Source: Gordonia alkanivorans NBRC 16433
Lineage (GTDB): Bacteria > Actinomycetota > Actinomycetes > Mycobacteriales > Mycobacteriaceae
DNA: 64,000 nt
Assembly (NCBI RefSeq): GCF_000225505.1
Contig: NZ_BACI01000026.1
Coordinates: 55,938 to 119,937 of the forward strand
Direction: 5' to 3'
The translations under genes were made by a program, and so were the position numbers. The notes beneath the pieces were generated by a model. The model did not search any database, was not told the DNA's origin, and saw only the letters and a list, made by a program, of their open reading frames with translations. Positions 25,681 to 34,969 of the stretch are shown in pieces. How positions within the stretch are numbered: position 1 is the first letter of the stretch; every line of letters begins with the position of its first letter.

Positions 25681-26493
25681 ATGAGTTCCCCGACCTCGGC
25701 CCCCGACCGAACCGACCGCGACCCCGCGATCGCCGCTGCGGCGCAACGGCTCAGCAGCGCGCTGGCGAATCGCCGGCCCTGTGCGCCGATCCGAGATCTC
25801 ATCGCGGCCGACGACATCGAGTCGGCCTACCGTGTACAGACGCTGTTCAACGCCGACCGGCCCGCCGCGGTCGTCGGCCGCAAGATCGGGGCCACCTCGG
25901 TGGCCGTGCAGACCCAGCTCGGCGTCGACCAGCCCGACTTCGGAGTGCTGTTCGCCGACATGGCCTTCGGCGACGGTGAGACGATCCCGATGGGGACACT
26001 CCTGCAGCCCAAGGCCGAGGCCGAGGTCGCGTTCATGCTGAAGAGCGACCTGGCCGACGGCGATCTCGACATCGAGCAGTGCCGCGCCGCCATCGACTAC
26101 GCCGCGCCGGCCCTGGAGATCGTCGACAGCCGGATCACCGGCTGGGACATCACCTTCGCCGACACCGTCGCCGACAACGCATCAGCCGGGCTGTACGTGA
26201 TCGGCACCGCTCGTCGCACCCTCGACGAGTACTCGCCGGTCGACTCGACGATGACCATGACGATCGACGGCGAGGTCGTCTCGGAGGGCAACGGGGCTGC
26301 GTGTCTCGGGGATCCGCTCAACGCCGTCGCGTGGCTCGCGCGCCGGGCTCGCCAGTTCGGGGAACCGCTGCGCGCGGGCCAGCTGATCCTGTCGGGTGCG
26401 CTGGGACCGATGCGGCCGATCGCCCCCGGTGCCACGGTGACCGCCGAGATCGGCGAACTCGGTTCGGTGACAGCACATTTCACCTCCAATTGA
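25681..26493 (+). CDS. hsaE: 2-hydroxypenta-2,4-dienoate hydratase HsaE
   Basis: A 270-residue hydratase of the MhpD/HsaE family, from the ATG at 25681. Motifs include [60 protein letters not shown] (metal-binding Glu pair), [34 protein letters not shown] and [30 protein letters not shown]. It adds water to 2-hydroxyhexadienoate, the HsaD product, giving 4-hydroxy-2-oxohexanoate. It is first in an operon with hsaG and hsaF, 28 bases apart. Confidence 0.93.
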   Translation: MSSPTSAPDRTDRDPAIAAAAQRLSSALANRRPCAPIRDLIAADDIESAYRVQTLFNADRPAAVVGRKIGATSVAVQTQLGVDQPDFGVLFADMAFGDGETIPMGTLLQPKAEAEVAFMLKSDLADGDLDIEQCRAAIDYAAPALEIVDSRITGWDITFADTVADNASAGLYVIGTARRTLDEYSPVDSTMTMTIDGEVVSEGNGAACLGDPLNAVAWLARRARQFGEPLRAGQLILSGALGPMRPIAPGATVTAEIGELGSVTAHFTSN

Positions 26494-26521
26494 CTCTTCC
26501 GCACATCCAAGGAGAAGGACC

Positions 26522-27484
26522 ATGACAACAGACACGCCACGGACCAAGGTGGCGATCATCGGCTCGGGCAACATCGGTACCGACCTGATGATCAAGGTGC
26601 TGCAGCAGTCGCAGTATCTCGAGATGGGGGCGATGGTCGGTATCGACCCCGATTCCGACGGCCTCGCGCGCGCCCGCGCAAAGGGCGTGCCGACGACGCA
26701 CGAAGGTGTCGACGGCCTCACGCGCATGGAGGGGTTCGACGAGATCGAGATCGTCTTCGACGCCACCTCGGCCAAGGCTCACGTCGCCAACGACGCCCTG
26801 CTCCGCCCACTGGGCAAGCGGATGATCGACCTGACCCCGGCGGCCATCGGCCCCTTCGTCGTGCCCGCGGTCAACCTCGCCGACCACATCGACGCGGAGA
26901 ACGTGAACATGGTGACCTGCGGTGGGCAGGCGACGATCCCGATCGTCGCGGCCGTCTCGCGTGTCGCGCCCGTCGCCTACGCCGAGATCGTCGCCTCCAT
27001 CTCGTCACGTTCGGCCGGGCCGGGTACCCGCGCGAACATCGACGAGTTCACCGAGACCACGTCGAAGGCGATCTGCTCGGTGGGCGGCGCACAGCGCGGC
27101 AAGGCGGTCATCATCCTCAACCCCGCCGAGCCGCCGCTGATCATGCGCGACAACGTGTTCTGCCTCGTCGACGCGCCCGACGAGGGCACGCACGAGGAGA
27201 TCCGGTCCTCGATCGAGAAGATGATCGGCGACGTCGCCGCCTACGTGCCCGGGTACCGCCTCAAGCAGGAGATCCAGATCGCCGCGATCCCGGCCGATCA
27301 GCCCGTCCACACCCTGCTCGAAGACGGCACCGAGATCACCCCGACCCACCAGGTGTCGGTGTTCCTCGAGGTCGAGGGCGCCGCACACTACCTGCCCGCC
27401 TATGCGGGCAACCTCGACATCATGACCTCCGCCGGCCTGCAGGTCGCCGAGCGGATCGCGCAGCAGAAGGACAACGCACGATGA
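26522..27484 (+). CDS. hsaG: Acylating acetaldehyde/propionaldehyde dehydrogenase HsaG
   Basis: A 320-residue CoA-acylating aldehyde dehydrogenase. The Rossmann motif is [19 protein letters not shown], the catalytic Cys is in [17 protein letters not shown], and the family block [23 protein letters not shown] and [20 protein letters not shown] follow. It converts the aldehyde released by HsaF to acyl-CoA, with direct channelling between the two proteins. A purine-rich ribosome site (AAGGAGAAGG) precedes the ATG. It overlaps hsaF by 4 bases (ATGA), as expected for partner subunits. Confidence 0.94.
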   Translation: MTTDTPRTKVAIIGSGNIGTDLMIKVLQQSQYLEMGAMVGIDPDSDGLARARAKGVPTTHEGVDGLTRMEGFDEIEIVFDATSAKAHVANDALLRPLGKRMIDLTPAAIGPFVVPAVNLADHIDAENVNMVTCGGQATIPIVAAVSRVAPVAYAEIVASISSRSAGPGTRANIDEFTETTSKAICSVGGAQRGKAVIILNPAEPPLIMRDNVFCLVDAPDEGTHEEIRSSIEKMIGDVAAYVPGYRLKQEIQIAAIPADQPVHTLLEDGTEITPTHQVSVFLEVEGAAHYLPAYAGNLDIMTSAGLQVAERIAQQKDNAR

Positions 27485-28503
27485 GCAAGATCTTCGTCCA
27501 GGATGTGACCCTGCGCGACGGCATGCACGCCGTCCGCCACCGCATCACCCCGGAGAACGTCGGCAAGATCGTGCGCGCGCTCGACGCGGCCGGGGTCGAC
27601 GCCATCGAGGTCGCCCACGGCGACGGTCTCGCCGGCGGCTCGGTCAACTACGGGCCGGGCAGCAACACCGACTGGGAGTGGATCGAGACGGCCGCGGCCA
27701 ACATCACCAACGCGCGCCTGACCACCCTGCTGTTGCCGGGCGTGGGCACCATCGAAGAACTGCAGCACGCCTACGATCTCGGCGTGCGGTCGGTGCGCGT
27801 GGCGACTCACTGCACCGAGGCCGACGTGTCGGCACAGCACATCGCCAAGGCGCGCGAGATCGGCATGGACGTCTCGGGCTTCCTGATGATGAGTCACATG
27901 GCCGAGCCCGCGAAGCTGGCCGAGCAGGCCAAGCTGATGGAAAGCTATGGCGCACATTGCGTCTACGTGACCGACTCGGGTGGCCGATTGACCATGGACG
28001 GAGTGGCCGACCGGGTTCGGGCGTACCGCGACGTTCTCGACGCGGGCACCGAGATCGGCATCCACGCGCACGAGAATCTGTCTCTGTCGGTGGCCAATTC
28101 GGTGGTCGCGGTGGAGAACGGTGTCTACCGCGTCGACGCCTCACTCGCCGGACACGGTGCGGGAGCGGGTAACTGCCCGATCGAGGCCTTCATCGCGGTC
28201 GCGAACATCAAGGGTATGCAGCACGGTTGCGACCTCTTCGCCCTGCAGGACGCCGCCGACGACATCGTCCGCCCGCTCCAGGACCGTCCGGTGCGTGTCG
28301 ACCGCGAGACGCTGACCCTCGGCTACGCGGGTGTGTACTCGAGCTTCCTGCGCCACGCGGAAGCCGCGAGTGCCCGGTACGGCGTCGACGTCCGCAGCAT
28401 CCTGCTCGAGGCGGGCGACCGCAAGCTCGTCGGTGGCCAGGAGGACATGATCGTCGACATCGCACTGGATCTCGCGGCGGCGGAGACTGCGCAGGCGGGC
28501 TGA
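27481..28503 (+). CDS. hsaF: 4-hydroxy-2-oxovalerate/oxohexanoate aldolase HsaF
   Basis: A 340-residue DmpG-type aldolase. The start [19 protein letters not shown] carries the divalent-metal Asp and the catalytic Arg. The [20 protein letters not shown] block holds the metal-binding His pair, and [23 protein letters not shown] follows. It splits 4-hydroxy-2-oxohexanoate to pyruvate and propionaldehyde. It forms a channelling complex with HsaG, whose gene overlaps it. A long hairpin follows at 28513. Confidence 0.94.
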   Translation: MSKIFVQDVTLRDGMHAVRHRITPENVGKIVRALDAAGVDAIEVAHGDGLAGGSVNYGPGSNTDWEWIETAAANITNARLTTLLLPGVGTIEELQHAYDLGVRSVRVATHCTEADVSAQHIAKAREIGMDVSGFLMMSHMAEPAKLAEQAKLMESYGAHCVYVTDSGGRLTMDGVADRVRAYRDVLDAGTEIGIHAHENLSLSVANSVVAVENGVYRVDASLAGHGAGAGNCPIEAFIAVANIKGMQHGCDLFALQDAADDIVRPLQDRPVRVDRETLTLGYAGVYSSFLRHAEAASARYGVDVRSILLEAGDRKLVGGQEDMIVDIALDLAAAETAQAG

Positions 28504-28512
28504 GTTCGTCCT

Positions 28513-28565
28513 TGATTCAGGTTGCGTTCTGTCCCGGGAAGCGGGACAGAACGCAACCTGAATCA
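28513..28565. terminator. Long perfect hairpin between hsaF and the convergent fusion gene
   Basis: Perfect 24-base arms enclose the 5-base loop GGAAG. The left arm begins TGATTCAGGTTGCG and ends CTGTCCCG. It starts 10 bases after the hsaF stop and ends 19 bases before the stop of the convergent gene, so it acts as a shared terminator. The stem is unusually long and of lower GC than the other terminators here, and could instead be a mobile palindromic repeat. Confidence 0.75.
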
Positions 28566-28583
28566 GGGGCTACCCGGCGAGGA

Positions 28584-30983
28584 TCAGCGGCCCTTCCACT
28601 CCGGAGCTCGCTTCATCACGAATGCCATGATGCCCTCGAGGGTGTCGCCGCTGATGATCAGCGAGTCGAGCACGTTGGTGCTCGCGCGGACCGCTTCGAC
28701 GGTGTCGGTGATCGCGTCCGACTGCTCCATGGTCGCGATGGACGCGCGGACCGAGGTCGGCGACGCGGCGAGGATCTCTTCGGCCACCTCGCGGGCGGTC
28801 TCGAGAACCTTTCCGGCCGGGGCGATCCGGCTGACCAGTCCGGCGGCAGCGGCCTCGGTGGCCGAGATCCGGCGACCGGTCAGGATCATGTCGCGGGCCA
28901 GTGCCGACGGGATCAGCCTCGGCAGACGGACCAGACCGCCTGCGGCGGCGGCCAATCCGACCTTCACCTCGGGCAGACCGAACGAGGCCTCCTCGTCGGC
29001 GACGATGATGTGGCAGGCCATGGCGATCTCACACCCGCCGCCGAGAGCGAAACCGTTGACGGCGGCGATGACCGGCTTGGGCAGGCTCGCACGTGCGGTG
29101 AGCCCGGCGAATCCGTTCTTGGGCACGGACAGTGCGGCCGGGCTGGCCGTCGCGGCGAGGTCGTTGCCCGACGAGAAGGCCTTGTCGCCCTTGCCCGTCA
29201 GGATCGCGACCCAGAGGTCGTCGTCGGCGAAGTAGGCGTCGAAGATCGAGTCCAGTTCGGCGTTGGCGGCCGGGTTGAGTGCGTTGCGCGCGTCGGGCCG
29301 GTTGATGGTCACCTCGAGCAGGTGTCCGTCGCGACGGATCTCGACGTGCGCGTAGCTGTCCCGGAACGCCGGTGCGACCACGGGGTATTTGGCGTCCATC
29401 GCCGCCTCGGTCAGCTTGACCCGGTTGCCCTTGTCGAAGGAGCGCACCACGATCTCGGTGCCGGCGGGATCGTCCGACGTCAGCAGGAGGTCGAAGAACT
29501 CGTCGTCGTCGGAGTCGAGGTTGGCGACGAACCGGGCGCCGAGGCGATCCGGCGCGGCGTCGTCGATGAGGCGGCCGATCACGACGCCGGTTCGCTTGCC
29601 GCTCTTCGACGGGATCACCGTGTAGGTCTCGATGATCGCCGGGCCGTCGGCGTCGCCGACGGTGGGAACGGTGGGCACCGCATCGAGCTGCGTCTGGACC
29701 TTGGCGCTGTTGTCGGCGCGCCAGGGTGCCGGAGTGGTCGAGTAGACGCCCGCCGCATGCTTGCTGAGTACACCGCCGTTGGCGATGACGAGACCGAAGT
29801 CTCCGGGGGATTGCCTTACGCGCGAGACGACCTCTGCGATGGCATGCAGCGAGTAGTTGTTGCCCGGACCGCCGAAGAACGGCAGGCCGCCGGTGACGGT
29901 GAGTCCGCGCGGGTCGTCGGCGGAGAGGCCGAGCCCGTCGAGGATGTTGAAGACCGCGATCGGGAAGCAGCTGTAGATGTCGATGACCGAGACGTCGTCG
30001 AGACCGATCTCGGCGACCTCGAGCGCATGCTTCACGGCAGCGGGGGCAGCCGGTGCGGCGCCGAGGTCGGGGCGGTCCAGCGAGGTGCGCTCGACGGTCT
30101 CGGCGTGGCCGTGCAGGAAGACCCACTTCGACGGGTCGATGCCGGCGGCCTGCGCGGCCCGGATCGACATGACGACGACGGCGGCCGACTGGTTCACCTG
30201 GTCGCGGGCGACGATGTAGCGCGTGAACGGATCGGCGACGACCCGGTTCCCGTCGGTCGGGGTGACCAGCTCGGCGGCGTCGCGTTCGGTCGGGGCGGCC
30301 GAATGCGGGTTCGCCGCGGCGACCTTCGTGAAGGGTGCGAACAGCTCGCCCATCGCGGTGGCGTACGCCTCGCGGCCCAGGCCGGTGTTGTGGCGGCGGG
30401 CGTTCTCCAGCAATGCGTACTGCGGGATCACGGAGGCGAGACCGTGACGCATCTCGGCGACGGTGATGATGCCCTTGAGGCCGAAGCCGCGGTCCTCGAG
30501 TTGTCCGCCGACGGTCTCGGCGAAGCTGGGACGCTCGTTGTCGGGCTTGGATTGCAGGTGACGCACGGTCGACATGACCTCGACGCCGAAGATGACCGCG
30601 GCGTCGGAGTCGCCCGCGGCGATGACGCCGGCGAGTTCGGTGAGCATCGTCTGCGGGGTCTGGCCGCCGGTGACGGCCTGCACGGCGCGGCGGGGGTCGG
30701 CGCCGACGCGCTTGCCCACGGCGCGGGGCATGTTGTCCGGGCGGCCGAGCGGCGACGAGGACAGCGGGCTCGAGATCTCGAACGAACGGATCGCCGCGAT
30801 GGTGTCGATGGATGACGCGAGGTCGGAGGCACCTGCGTCGTCGAAGGCGGCGGTGACGGCGCGCGCCGCGAGGTCCGCTTCACCCAGCGCTTCGTATCCG
30901 GGATCGGTCAGACGCTCAGAGGCCTGGCCGACACCGACCACGACGGGGGTGTTCGGGTCGAGATCAGCGATCGAGATTGGCAT
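28584..30983 (-). CDS. Thiolase-crotonase fusion protein (799 aa)
   Basis: The protein joins two beta-oxidation domains. Residues 1-530 resemble the SCP-x/acetyl-CoA acetyltransferase branch of thiolases: NTPVVVGVGQASERL, GKRVGADPRRAVQAVTGGQTPQ, ALEVAEIGLDDVSVIDIYSCFPIAVFNIL, GLTVTGGLPFFGGPGNNYSLHAIAEVV and the GYxx-type end ETYTVIPSKSGKRTGVVIGRL. The usual CxS nucleophile after the first half is not evident. Residues 544-799 are a complete crotonase with both catalytic glutamates, Glu652 (GGGCE) and Glu672 (GLPEVKVG). A fused hydratase and thiolase could process one CoA ester in sequence. The start was set at the ATG at 30983 (MPISIADLD); another ATG lies two codons upstream. Confidence 0.85.
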   Translation of the reverse strand: MPISIADLDPNTPVVVGVGQASERLTDPGYEALGEADLAARAVTAAFDDAGASDLASSIDTIAAIRSFEISSPLSSSPLGRPDNMPRAVGKRVGADPRRAVQAVTGGQTPQTMLTELAGVIAAGDSDAAVIFGVEVMSTVRHLQSKPDNERPSFAETVGGQLEDRGFGLKGIITVAEMRHGLASVIPQYALLENARRHNTGLGREAYATAMGELFAPFTKVAAANPHSAAPTERDAAELVTPTDGNRVVADPFTRYIVARDQVNQSAAVVVMSIRAAQAAGIDPSKWVFLHGHAETVERTSLDRPDLGAAPAAPAAVKHALEVAEIGLDDVSVIDIYSCFPIAVFNILDGLGLSADDPRGLTVTGGLPFFGGPGNNYSLHAIAEVVSRVRQSPGDFGLVIANGGVLSKHAAGVYSTTPAPWRADNSAKVQTQLDAVPTVPTVGDADGPAIIETYTVIPSKSGKRTGVVIGRLIDDAAPDRLGARFVANLDSDDDEFFDLLLTSDDPAGTEIVVRSFDKGNRVKLTEAAMDAKYPVVAPAFRDSYAHVEIRRDGHLLEVTINRPDARNALNPAANAELDSIFDAYFADDDLWVAILTGKGDKAFSSGNDLAATASPAALSVPKNGFAGLTARASLPKPVIAAVNGFALGGGCEIAMACHIIVADEEASFGLPEVKVGLAAAAGGLVRLPRLIPSALARDMILTGRRISATEAAAAGLVSRIAPAGKVLETAREVAEEILAASPTSVRASIATMEQSDAITDTVEAVRASTNVLDSLIISGDTLEGIMAFVMKRAPEWKGR

Positions 30984-31179
30984 ACGCATAGATTGACACA
31001 AAGCCGCCGGAGACGTTCCAACATGGTCCGGGAAACGCCATACCTGCGGGTTCGGTCATCAGTGTGGCGGCGAAATCGAGACTTGGGAACGTTGCGTTCA
31101 GCGCGGTTTCAATCGTGGTTCTCGAGTCGGGCGACGGCCACACTATCGGCCGACAAGTCTGTACCGAAAGGACCATGTG

Positions 31180-32403
31180 ATGACCGCAACCGTGCCCACG
31201 AGCACGCCGGCCGCCGGCACCACCGACGAACGGCTCGACGAGGTGTTCGCCCCGATCTTCGCCCGAATCGCCGAAGGAGCGGTGGCGCGTGAAGACGATC
31301 GCCGGCTGGCGCACGACGAGGTGTCGTGGCTGCGTGAGTCCCGGTTCGGCGCGCTGCGCGTGCCGGTCGAGCTCGGCGGGTACGGTGCCTCGGTCCGTCA
31401 GGTGTTCCGGCTCCTCGTCGACCTGGCCACCGCGGAGTCGAACCTCCCGCAGGCGCTGCGCGTGCACTGGTCGTTCGTCGAGGATCAGCTCACCGCGCTG
31501 CCCGATCCCGAGGCCGAGCGCTGGCTGCGCAAGGTCGCGGAGGGCACGCTCGTCGGGAACGCCATCACCGAGCCCGGTGTCGGCGCGATCGACCGCTACC
31601 AGACGCGCCTGACCCGGGACTCCGACAGCGATGACGCATGGCGCCTGGACGGCACCAAGTACTACAGCACCGGCAGCCTGTACTCCCACCACATCCTGGT
31701 CGCCGCCGACCAGGACGGTGAGCGCGTCTCGGTGCTCGTCGACGCCGACGCGCAGGGCGTCATTCAGCACGACGACTGGGACGGCTTCGGTCAGCGTCTG
31801 ACCGCCAGCGGGACCACCGAGTTCAGCGGCGTGCAGGTGTCCGCGGACCGCATCCTCGGCCCGGGTTACGGCGTCTCCGGTCGCACCTACGCCACCTCGT
31901 ACCTGCAGCTCGTGCAGCTGTCGGTGCTGGCGGGCATCGCGCAGCGTGCCACCGAGGACGTGAGCGAATGGGTGCGCGAACGCAAGCGCACCTTCACCCA
32001 CTCGACCGCCGACCTGCCCCGCCACGATCCGCTGGTGCAGCAGGTCATCGGCCGGTTGACGGCGGCCGCCTACTCGGCGCGCACCATCGTCCTCGAGATC
32101 GCCGATCGGCTCGACCGGCTCGCCGAGACCGGCTGGCAGGACGAGAAATTGCTCGACGAGGTCGAATTCGACGTCGCCCGTGCGCAGGCGACCGTCATCC
32201 CGCTGGTGCTCGACGCGACCACCCAGCTGTTCGAGGTCGGCGGCGCGTCGATCACCTCCGAGCGGCTGCGCCTCGATCGCCACTGGCGCAACGCCCGCGT
32301 GATCTCGGTACACAATCCGCTGATCTTCAAGCTGCAGGCCATCGGCGACCACGTGCTCAACGGCACCGAGCTGCCCTACGCCTGGAGTGCCGGCCAGAAA
32401 TAG
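31180..32403 (+). CDS. Acyl-CoA dehydrogenase-fold monooxygenase (DszC/SfnB-like)
   Basis: A 407-residue protein (MTATVPTSTPAAG). It shows EVSWLRESRFGALRVPVELGGYGASVRQVFRLLVDLATAESNLPQALRVHWSF, GNAITEPGVGAIDRYQTRL, WRLDGTKYYSTGSLYSHHILVAA, and VGGASITSERLRLDRHWRNARVISVHNPLIFKLQAIGDHVL near the end. The last block, with the HNP motif, is typical of dibenzothiophene and sulfone monooxygenases (DszC, SfnB) and not of true acyl-CoA dehydrogenases. It would need reduced flavin from a reductase. AAAGGA lies 7 bases before the ATG. It is divergent from the fusion gene. Confidence 0.82.
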   Translation: MTATVPTSTPAAGTTDERLDEVFAPIFARIAEGAVAREDDRRLAHDEVSWLRESRFGALRVPVELGGYGASVRQVFRLLVDLATAESNLPQALRVHWSFVEDQLTALPDPEAERWLRKVAEGTLVGNAITEPGVGAIDRYQTRLTRDSDSDDAWRLDGTKYYSTGSLYSHHILVAADQDGERVSVLVDADAQGVIQHDDWDGFGQRLTASGTTEFSGVQVSADRILGPGYGVSGRTYATSYLQLVQLSVLAGIAQRATEDVSEWVRERKRTFTHSTADLPRHDPLVQQVIGRLTAAAYSARTIVLEIADRLDRLAETGWQDEKLLDEVEFDVARAQATVIPLVLDATTQLFEVGGASITSERLRLDRHWRNARVISVHNPLIFKLQAIGDHVLNGTELPYAWSAGQK

Positions 32404-32420
32404 GGGGCTACCCTGGCCGC

Positions 32421-33725
32421 ATGCAGCGGATGGCGGCGGCGGACGCCGCGTCGTACTGGATGTCGGAACGCATTCCGAACGACCAGCTGCTGCTGTACTG
32501 CTTTGCCGCACCGTCGATCTCGCTCGACGAGTGCGCCCGGCGACTGTCGGCGCGGGCGAGGCACGTCGACGACCTGTGTCTACGGGTCCACGACGTCCCG
32601 GCGACCGCCGACCGTCCGTACTGGGTCTCCGCCGAACCCGCACCCGACCAGGTCCGCGTCGACACCACGACGCGGACCTGGTTGTCGTGTCTGGACACCG
32701 TCGGCGACCTCGTCGCAGATCCGCTGGTGCCGTCCCGAGCGGCCTGGCGTCTGCATCTGTTCGGTCCGGTGACCGACCTTCCGGCCGGTTGTGGTGAGTC
32801 GGTCACGGGAGTCGTTGTCGTATTGCAGATCTCGCATGCGATCGGTGACGGTCGGCGCGCATCGCAGATCGCCCGGGACCTGTTCACCGCGCCGTACGAC
32901 AATCGCCGTGGTGGCGGCTTCGGAATGCCCGGGCCGGTTCGCGATGTCGGAACCCTCGCGCTGGGTGCACTGCGGTTCCCCGGAGAATTCGTCTCGACGG
33001 TCCGACGCGGAGTACAGGTCGCTCGGATTGGGAAACCGGCGAATCCGGGAAAGCCGGGTTATCCGCTGACGACACTGAACCGCAGCCCCGGGTCGCGGCG
33101 ACTCCTACGGGTCATCGTGCTCGACCGCGAGCGTCTCACCGCAGCCGGGTCTCCGGTCACCGTCGCCGTGCTCGTTGCCATCTCGCAGGCGCTACCGCGA
33201 TACCTGGGCGACGATTGCAGACGTCTCGGTGTAGAGCTCACGGTCGGACGATCAAATAAATCGGAAGCGCGCAACAACTTTCGCAATGTGGGGATCGATC
33301 TTCACCTCGAAGTCGACGATCCGCATGAACGAGCACGACTCGTCCGCGCCGAGATCGACGCCGCCCGTGCGGCCGACGCCGACCCCGCACGAGTCGCGCA
33401 GCGACGCGTATCGGAGGTCACTCCGGCGATCCTCACGCGCTGGGGCATCCGGGCCTTCGACCTCGACACCCGACCCGAGACGGTCACCGGCGTGACCGTG
33501 GTGTCCTCCGTCGACCGCGGTGCCGCCGACTTCGACCTCGATGGCGGCGAGATCCTGTTCACCACCGGCTTTCCCGCCCTGTCGCCGGTACAGGGCCTCA
33601 CCCACGGGGTGCACGGCATCGGCGACCGCGTCGCGGTGTCGGTGACCACGAGCCCGGACGTCATGCCCGACGTCGACCGGTATGTGGAGTTGCTGCGGGC
33701 CGGTTTCGATACGACTCGTCGCTAG
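32421..33725 (+). CDS. WS/DGAT-type acyltransferase
   Basis: A 434-residue protein of the wax ester synthase/diacylglycerol acyltransferase family. It begins MQRMAAADAASYWMSERIPNDQLLLYCF and carries the active-site motif as SHAIGDGR, with the second His and Asp-Gly kept but the first His replaced by Ser. Later stretches include VELTVGRSNKSEARNNFRNVGIDLHLEV and a C-terminal VTVVSSVDRGAADFDLDG. These enzymes make storage triacylglycerol or wax esters from acyl-CoA. It lies 17 bases after the preceding gene. Confidence 0.8.
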   Translation: MQRMAAADAASYWMSERIPNDQLLLYCFAAPSISLDECARRLSARARHVDDLCLRVHDVPATADRPYWVSAEPAPDQVRVDTTTRTWLSCLDTVGDLVADPLVPSRAAWRLHLFGPVTDLPAGCGESVTGVVVVLQISHAIGDGRRASQIARDLFTAPYDNRRGGGFGMPGPVRDVGTLALGALRFPGEFVSTVRRGVQVARIGKPANPGKPGYPLTTLNRSPGSRRLLRVIVLDRERLTAAGSPVTVAVLVAISQALPRYLGDDCRRLGVELTVGRSNKSEARNNFRNVGIDLHLEVDDPHERARLVRAEIDAARAADADPARVAQRRVSEVTPAILTRWGIRAFDLDTRPETVTGVTVVSSVDRGAADFDLDGGEILFTTGFPALSPVQGLTHGVHGIGDRVAVSVTTSPDVMPDVDRYVELLRAGFDTTRR

Positions 33726-33769
33726 GGTCAACTGGAAATCGGACGTGTTGACGTTGGGGCGAGTAGGAA

Positions 33770-33795
33770 GGGCCGGGTTCACACGAACCCGGCCC
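33770..33795. terminator. Terminator hairpin after the WS/DGAT gene
   Basis: Perfect 11-base arms (GGGCCGGGTTC and its complement) enclose ACAC. It lies 45 bases beyond the stop at 33725. Confidence 0.75.
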
Positions 33796-33835
33796 GGGTG
33801 TTGGTCTAGCGGTGGTTTGGTTCCCGCTCAACCGC

Positions 33836-33893
33836 TTCCTTCCCGCGGTGTCTGTTTCCTTCCCGCGGGTGCTATCCGGTAAGCGGGAAGGGA
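33836..33893. repeat. Short direct and inverted repeats downstream of the WS/DGAT gene
   Basis: TTCCTTCCCGCGG occurs twice as a direct repeat, at 33836-33848 and 33856-33868. An inverted copy, GCGGGAAGG, follows at 33883-33891 and pairs with the second copy across a 16-base loop. This could be a second terminator for the opposite-strand gene ending at 33973, or a relic of a small repeat family. Confidence 0.5.
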
Positions 33894-33972
33894 TCGGCCA
33901 CGCGGAAACATCTACTACCGAAAGTCGTTGACACATCCAACGATTCGACGATCTCAGCGATCACCGTCGTGG

Positions 33973-34887
33973 CTAACCGTTGGTGTCTGCATCTGCCGGG
34001 GAGGCCCCGTTGCCGTTGCCGCCGGAGCCCTTGGGGCCGCGCGTGAGTCGCTTGGGCAGACGGTCGGCGAGACCGCCGAGGGGAGCCACCGTCTGATTCA
34101 GGAGGTCCACGGTCTCGGCGAGTTCGTGGACGGTGTCCTGCATGGCGATCAGGTTGGGTGCGAGCTGACCGATGACCTCGGTCAGCTCGGTGATCCGATC
34201 CAGCGGACCGCCCGGCGCGATGGCGCGTTCGACCGCGCCGCCTTCGCCGACCAGCTGATCGAGCAGACCGGCCTCGGCGGCGAACCGGTCCAGGATGCCT
34301 CCGGGCGCGGTGACCTTCTCCAGCATGCCGTCGGGTGCGGTGAGCTTGTCGACGACGCCGCCCTCGGAGGTGAGACGTTCGAGGATGCCCTCGTTCTCGG
34401 TGAACTGGTCGACGACCCCGCCGGGGCGGGTCAGGCGGTCGAGTGGGCCGTCCTTCGCGGTCAGGCGCATCAGGATGCCGCGTTCGTCGGCCATCTGGTC
34501 GAGGAGTCCGCCCTTGGCGGTGAGCTTCTCCAGCGGACCGTCGGATGCGGTCAGCCGGTCGATGACCCCGCCCGGGTTGAGGAGCCGTTCCAACGGCCCG
34601 CCCGCGGCCAGGATGCGTCCGAAGGGGCGGTCCGGACCCAGCAACTCGGACAGCTGGTTGAGAAGGGCGAGGGGGGTACGGGCCGCACTGAGTTCGTCCT
34701 CGACTCCGAAGGCCTGGGTGATCTCGTGCTGGACGCTGCCCGCGGTGATGCGTGCGATGGTGACGGCGGACTCGGCTGCAGCGAGGACCACACCGGTCAC
34801 GGTGAACCCCAGCCGCAGCGGCATCTGGAGGAGCGCACGAGTCGGGTCGGTCCCGTAGGGTGCGCTTCGGTCGGGAAGAGACTCCAT
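33973..34887 (-). CDS. Decapeptide-repeat protein with N-terminal hydrophobic helix
   Basis: A 304-residue protein read from the ATG at 34887 (MESLPDRSAP). A hydrophobic stretch at about residues 24-50 (LRLGFTVTGVVLAAAESAV) may anchor it in the membrane. Residues 91-230 are fourteen uninterrupted ten-residue units, for example RLLNPGGVID, RLTASDGPLE, KLTAKGGLLD, RLTAKDGPLD, RLTRPGGVVD, RLTSEGGVVD and KLTAPDGMLE. The consensus is (R/K)-L-T-A-x-(G/D)-G-Phi-(L/V)-(D/E). A helical segment follows at 235-270 (QDTVHELAETVDLLNQTV), then a glycine-rich tail. The strict period with no indels implies a regular solenoid or stalk. I do not know the family or its role. A longer ATG upstream (34959) is less likely. 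Confidence 0.85.
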   Translation of the reverse strand: MESLPDRSAPYGTDPTRALLQMPLRLGFTVTGVVLAAAESAVTIARITAGSVQHEITQAFGVEDELSAARTPLALLNQLSELLGPDRPFGRILAAGGPLERLLNPGGVIDRLTASDGPLEKLTAKGGLLDQMADERGILMRLTAKDGPLDRLTRPGGVVDQFTENEGILERLTSEGGVVDKLTAPDGMLEKVTAPGGILDRFAAEAGLLDQLVGEGGAVERAIAPGGPLDRITELTEVIGQLAPNLIAMQDTVHELAETVDLLNQTVAPLGGLADRLPKRLTRGPKGSGGNGNGASPADADTNG

Positions 34888-34940
34888 GGTTCCCGACACT
34901 AGGCCACCGGCTCGCGATCGTGGGTGAAGCCTGGGCGATT

Positions 34941-34960
34941 CGTGGGTCAGGTGACCCACG
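34941..34960. terminator. Terminator hairpin after the HhH-GPD gene
   Basis: CGTGGGTCA and TGACCCACG are separated by GG. It lies 9 bases beyond the minus-strand stop at 34970 and just upstream of the decapeptide-repeat gene. Confidence 0.6.
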
Positions 34961-34969
34961 TCGGCGTCT

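Noticed and set aside
28227..30815. An 862-codon open frame on the plus strand opposite the thiolase-crotonase fusion
   Set aside because: It has no family motifs, is rich in Arg/Gly/Asp as is typical of high-GC antisense frames, and the opposite strand encodes recognisable domains throughout.
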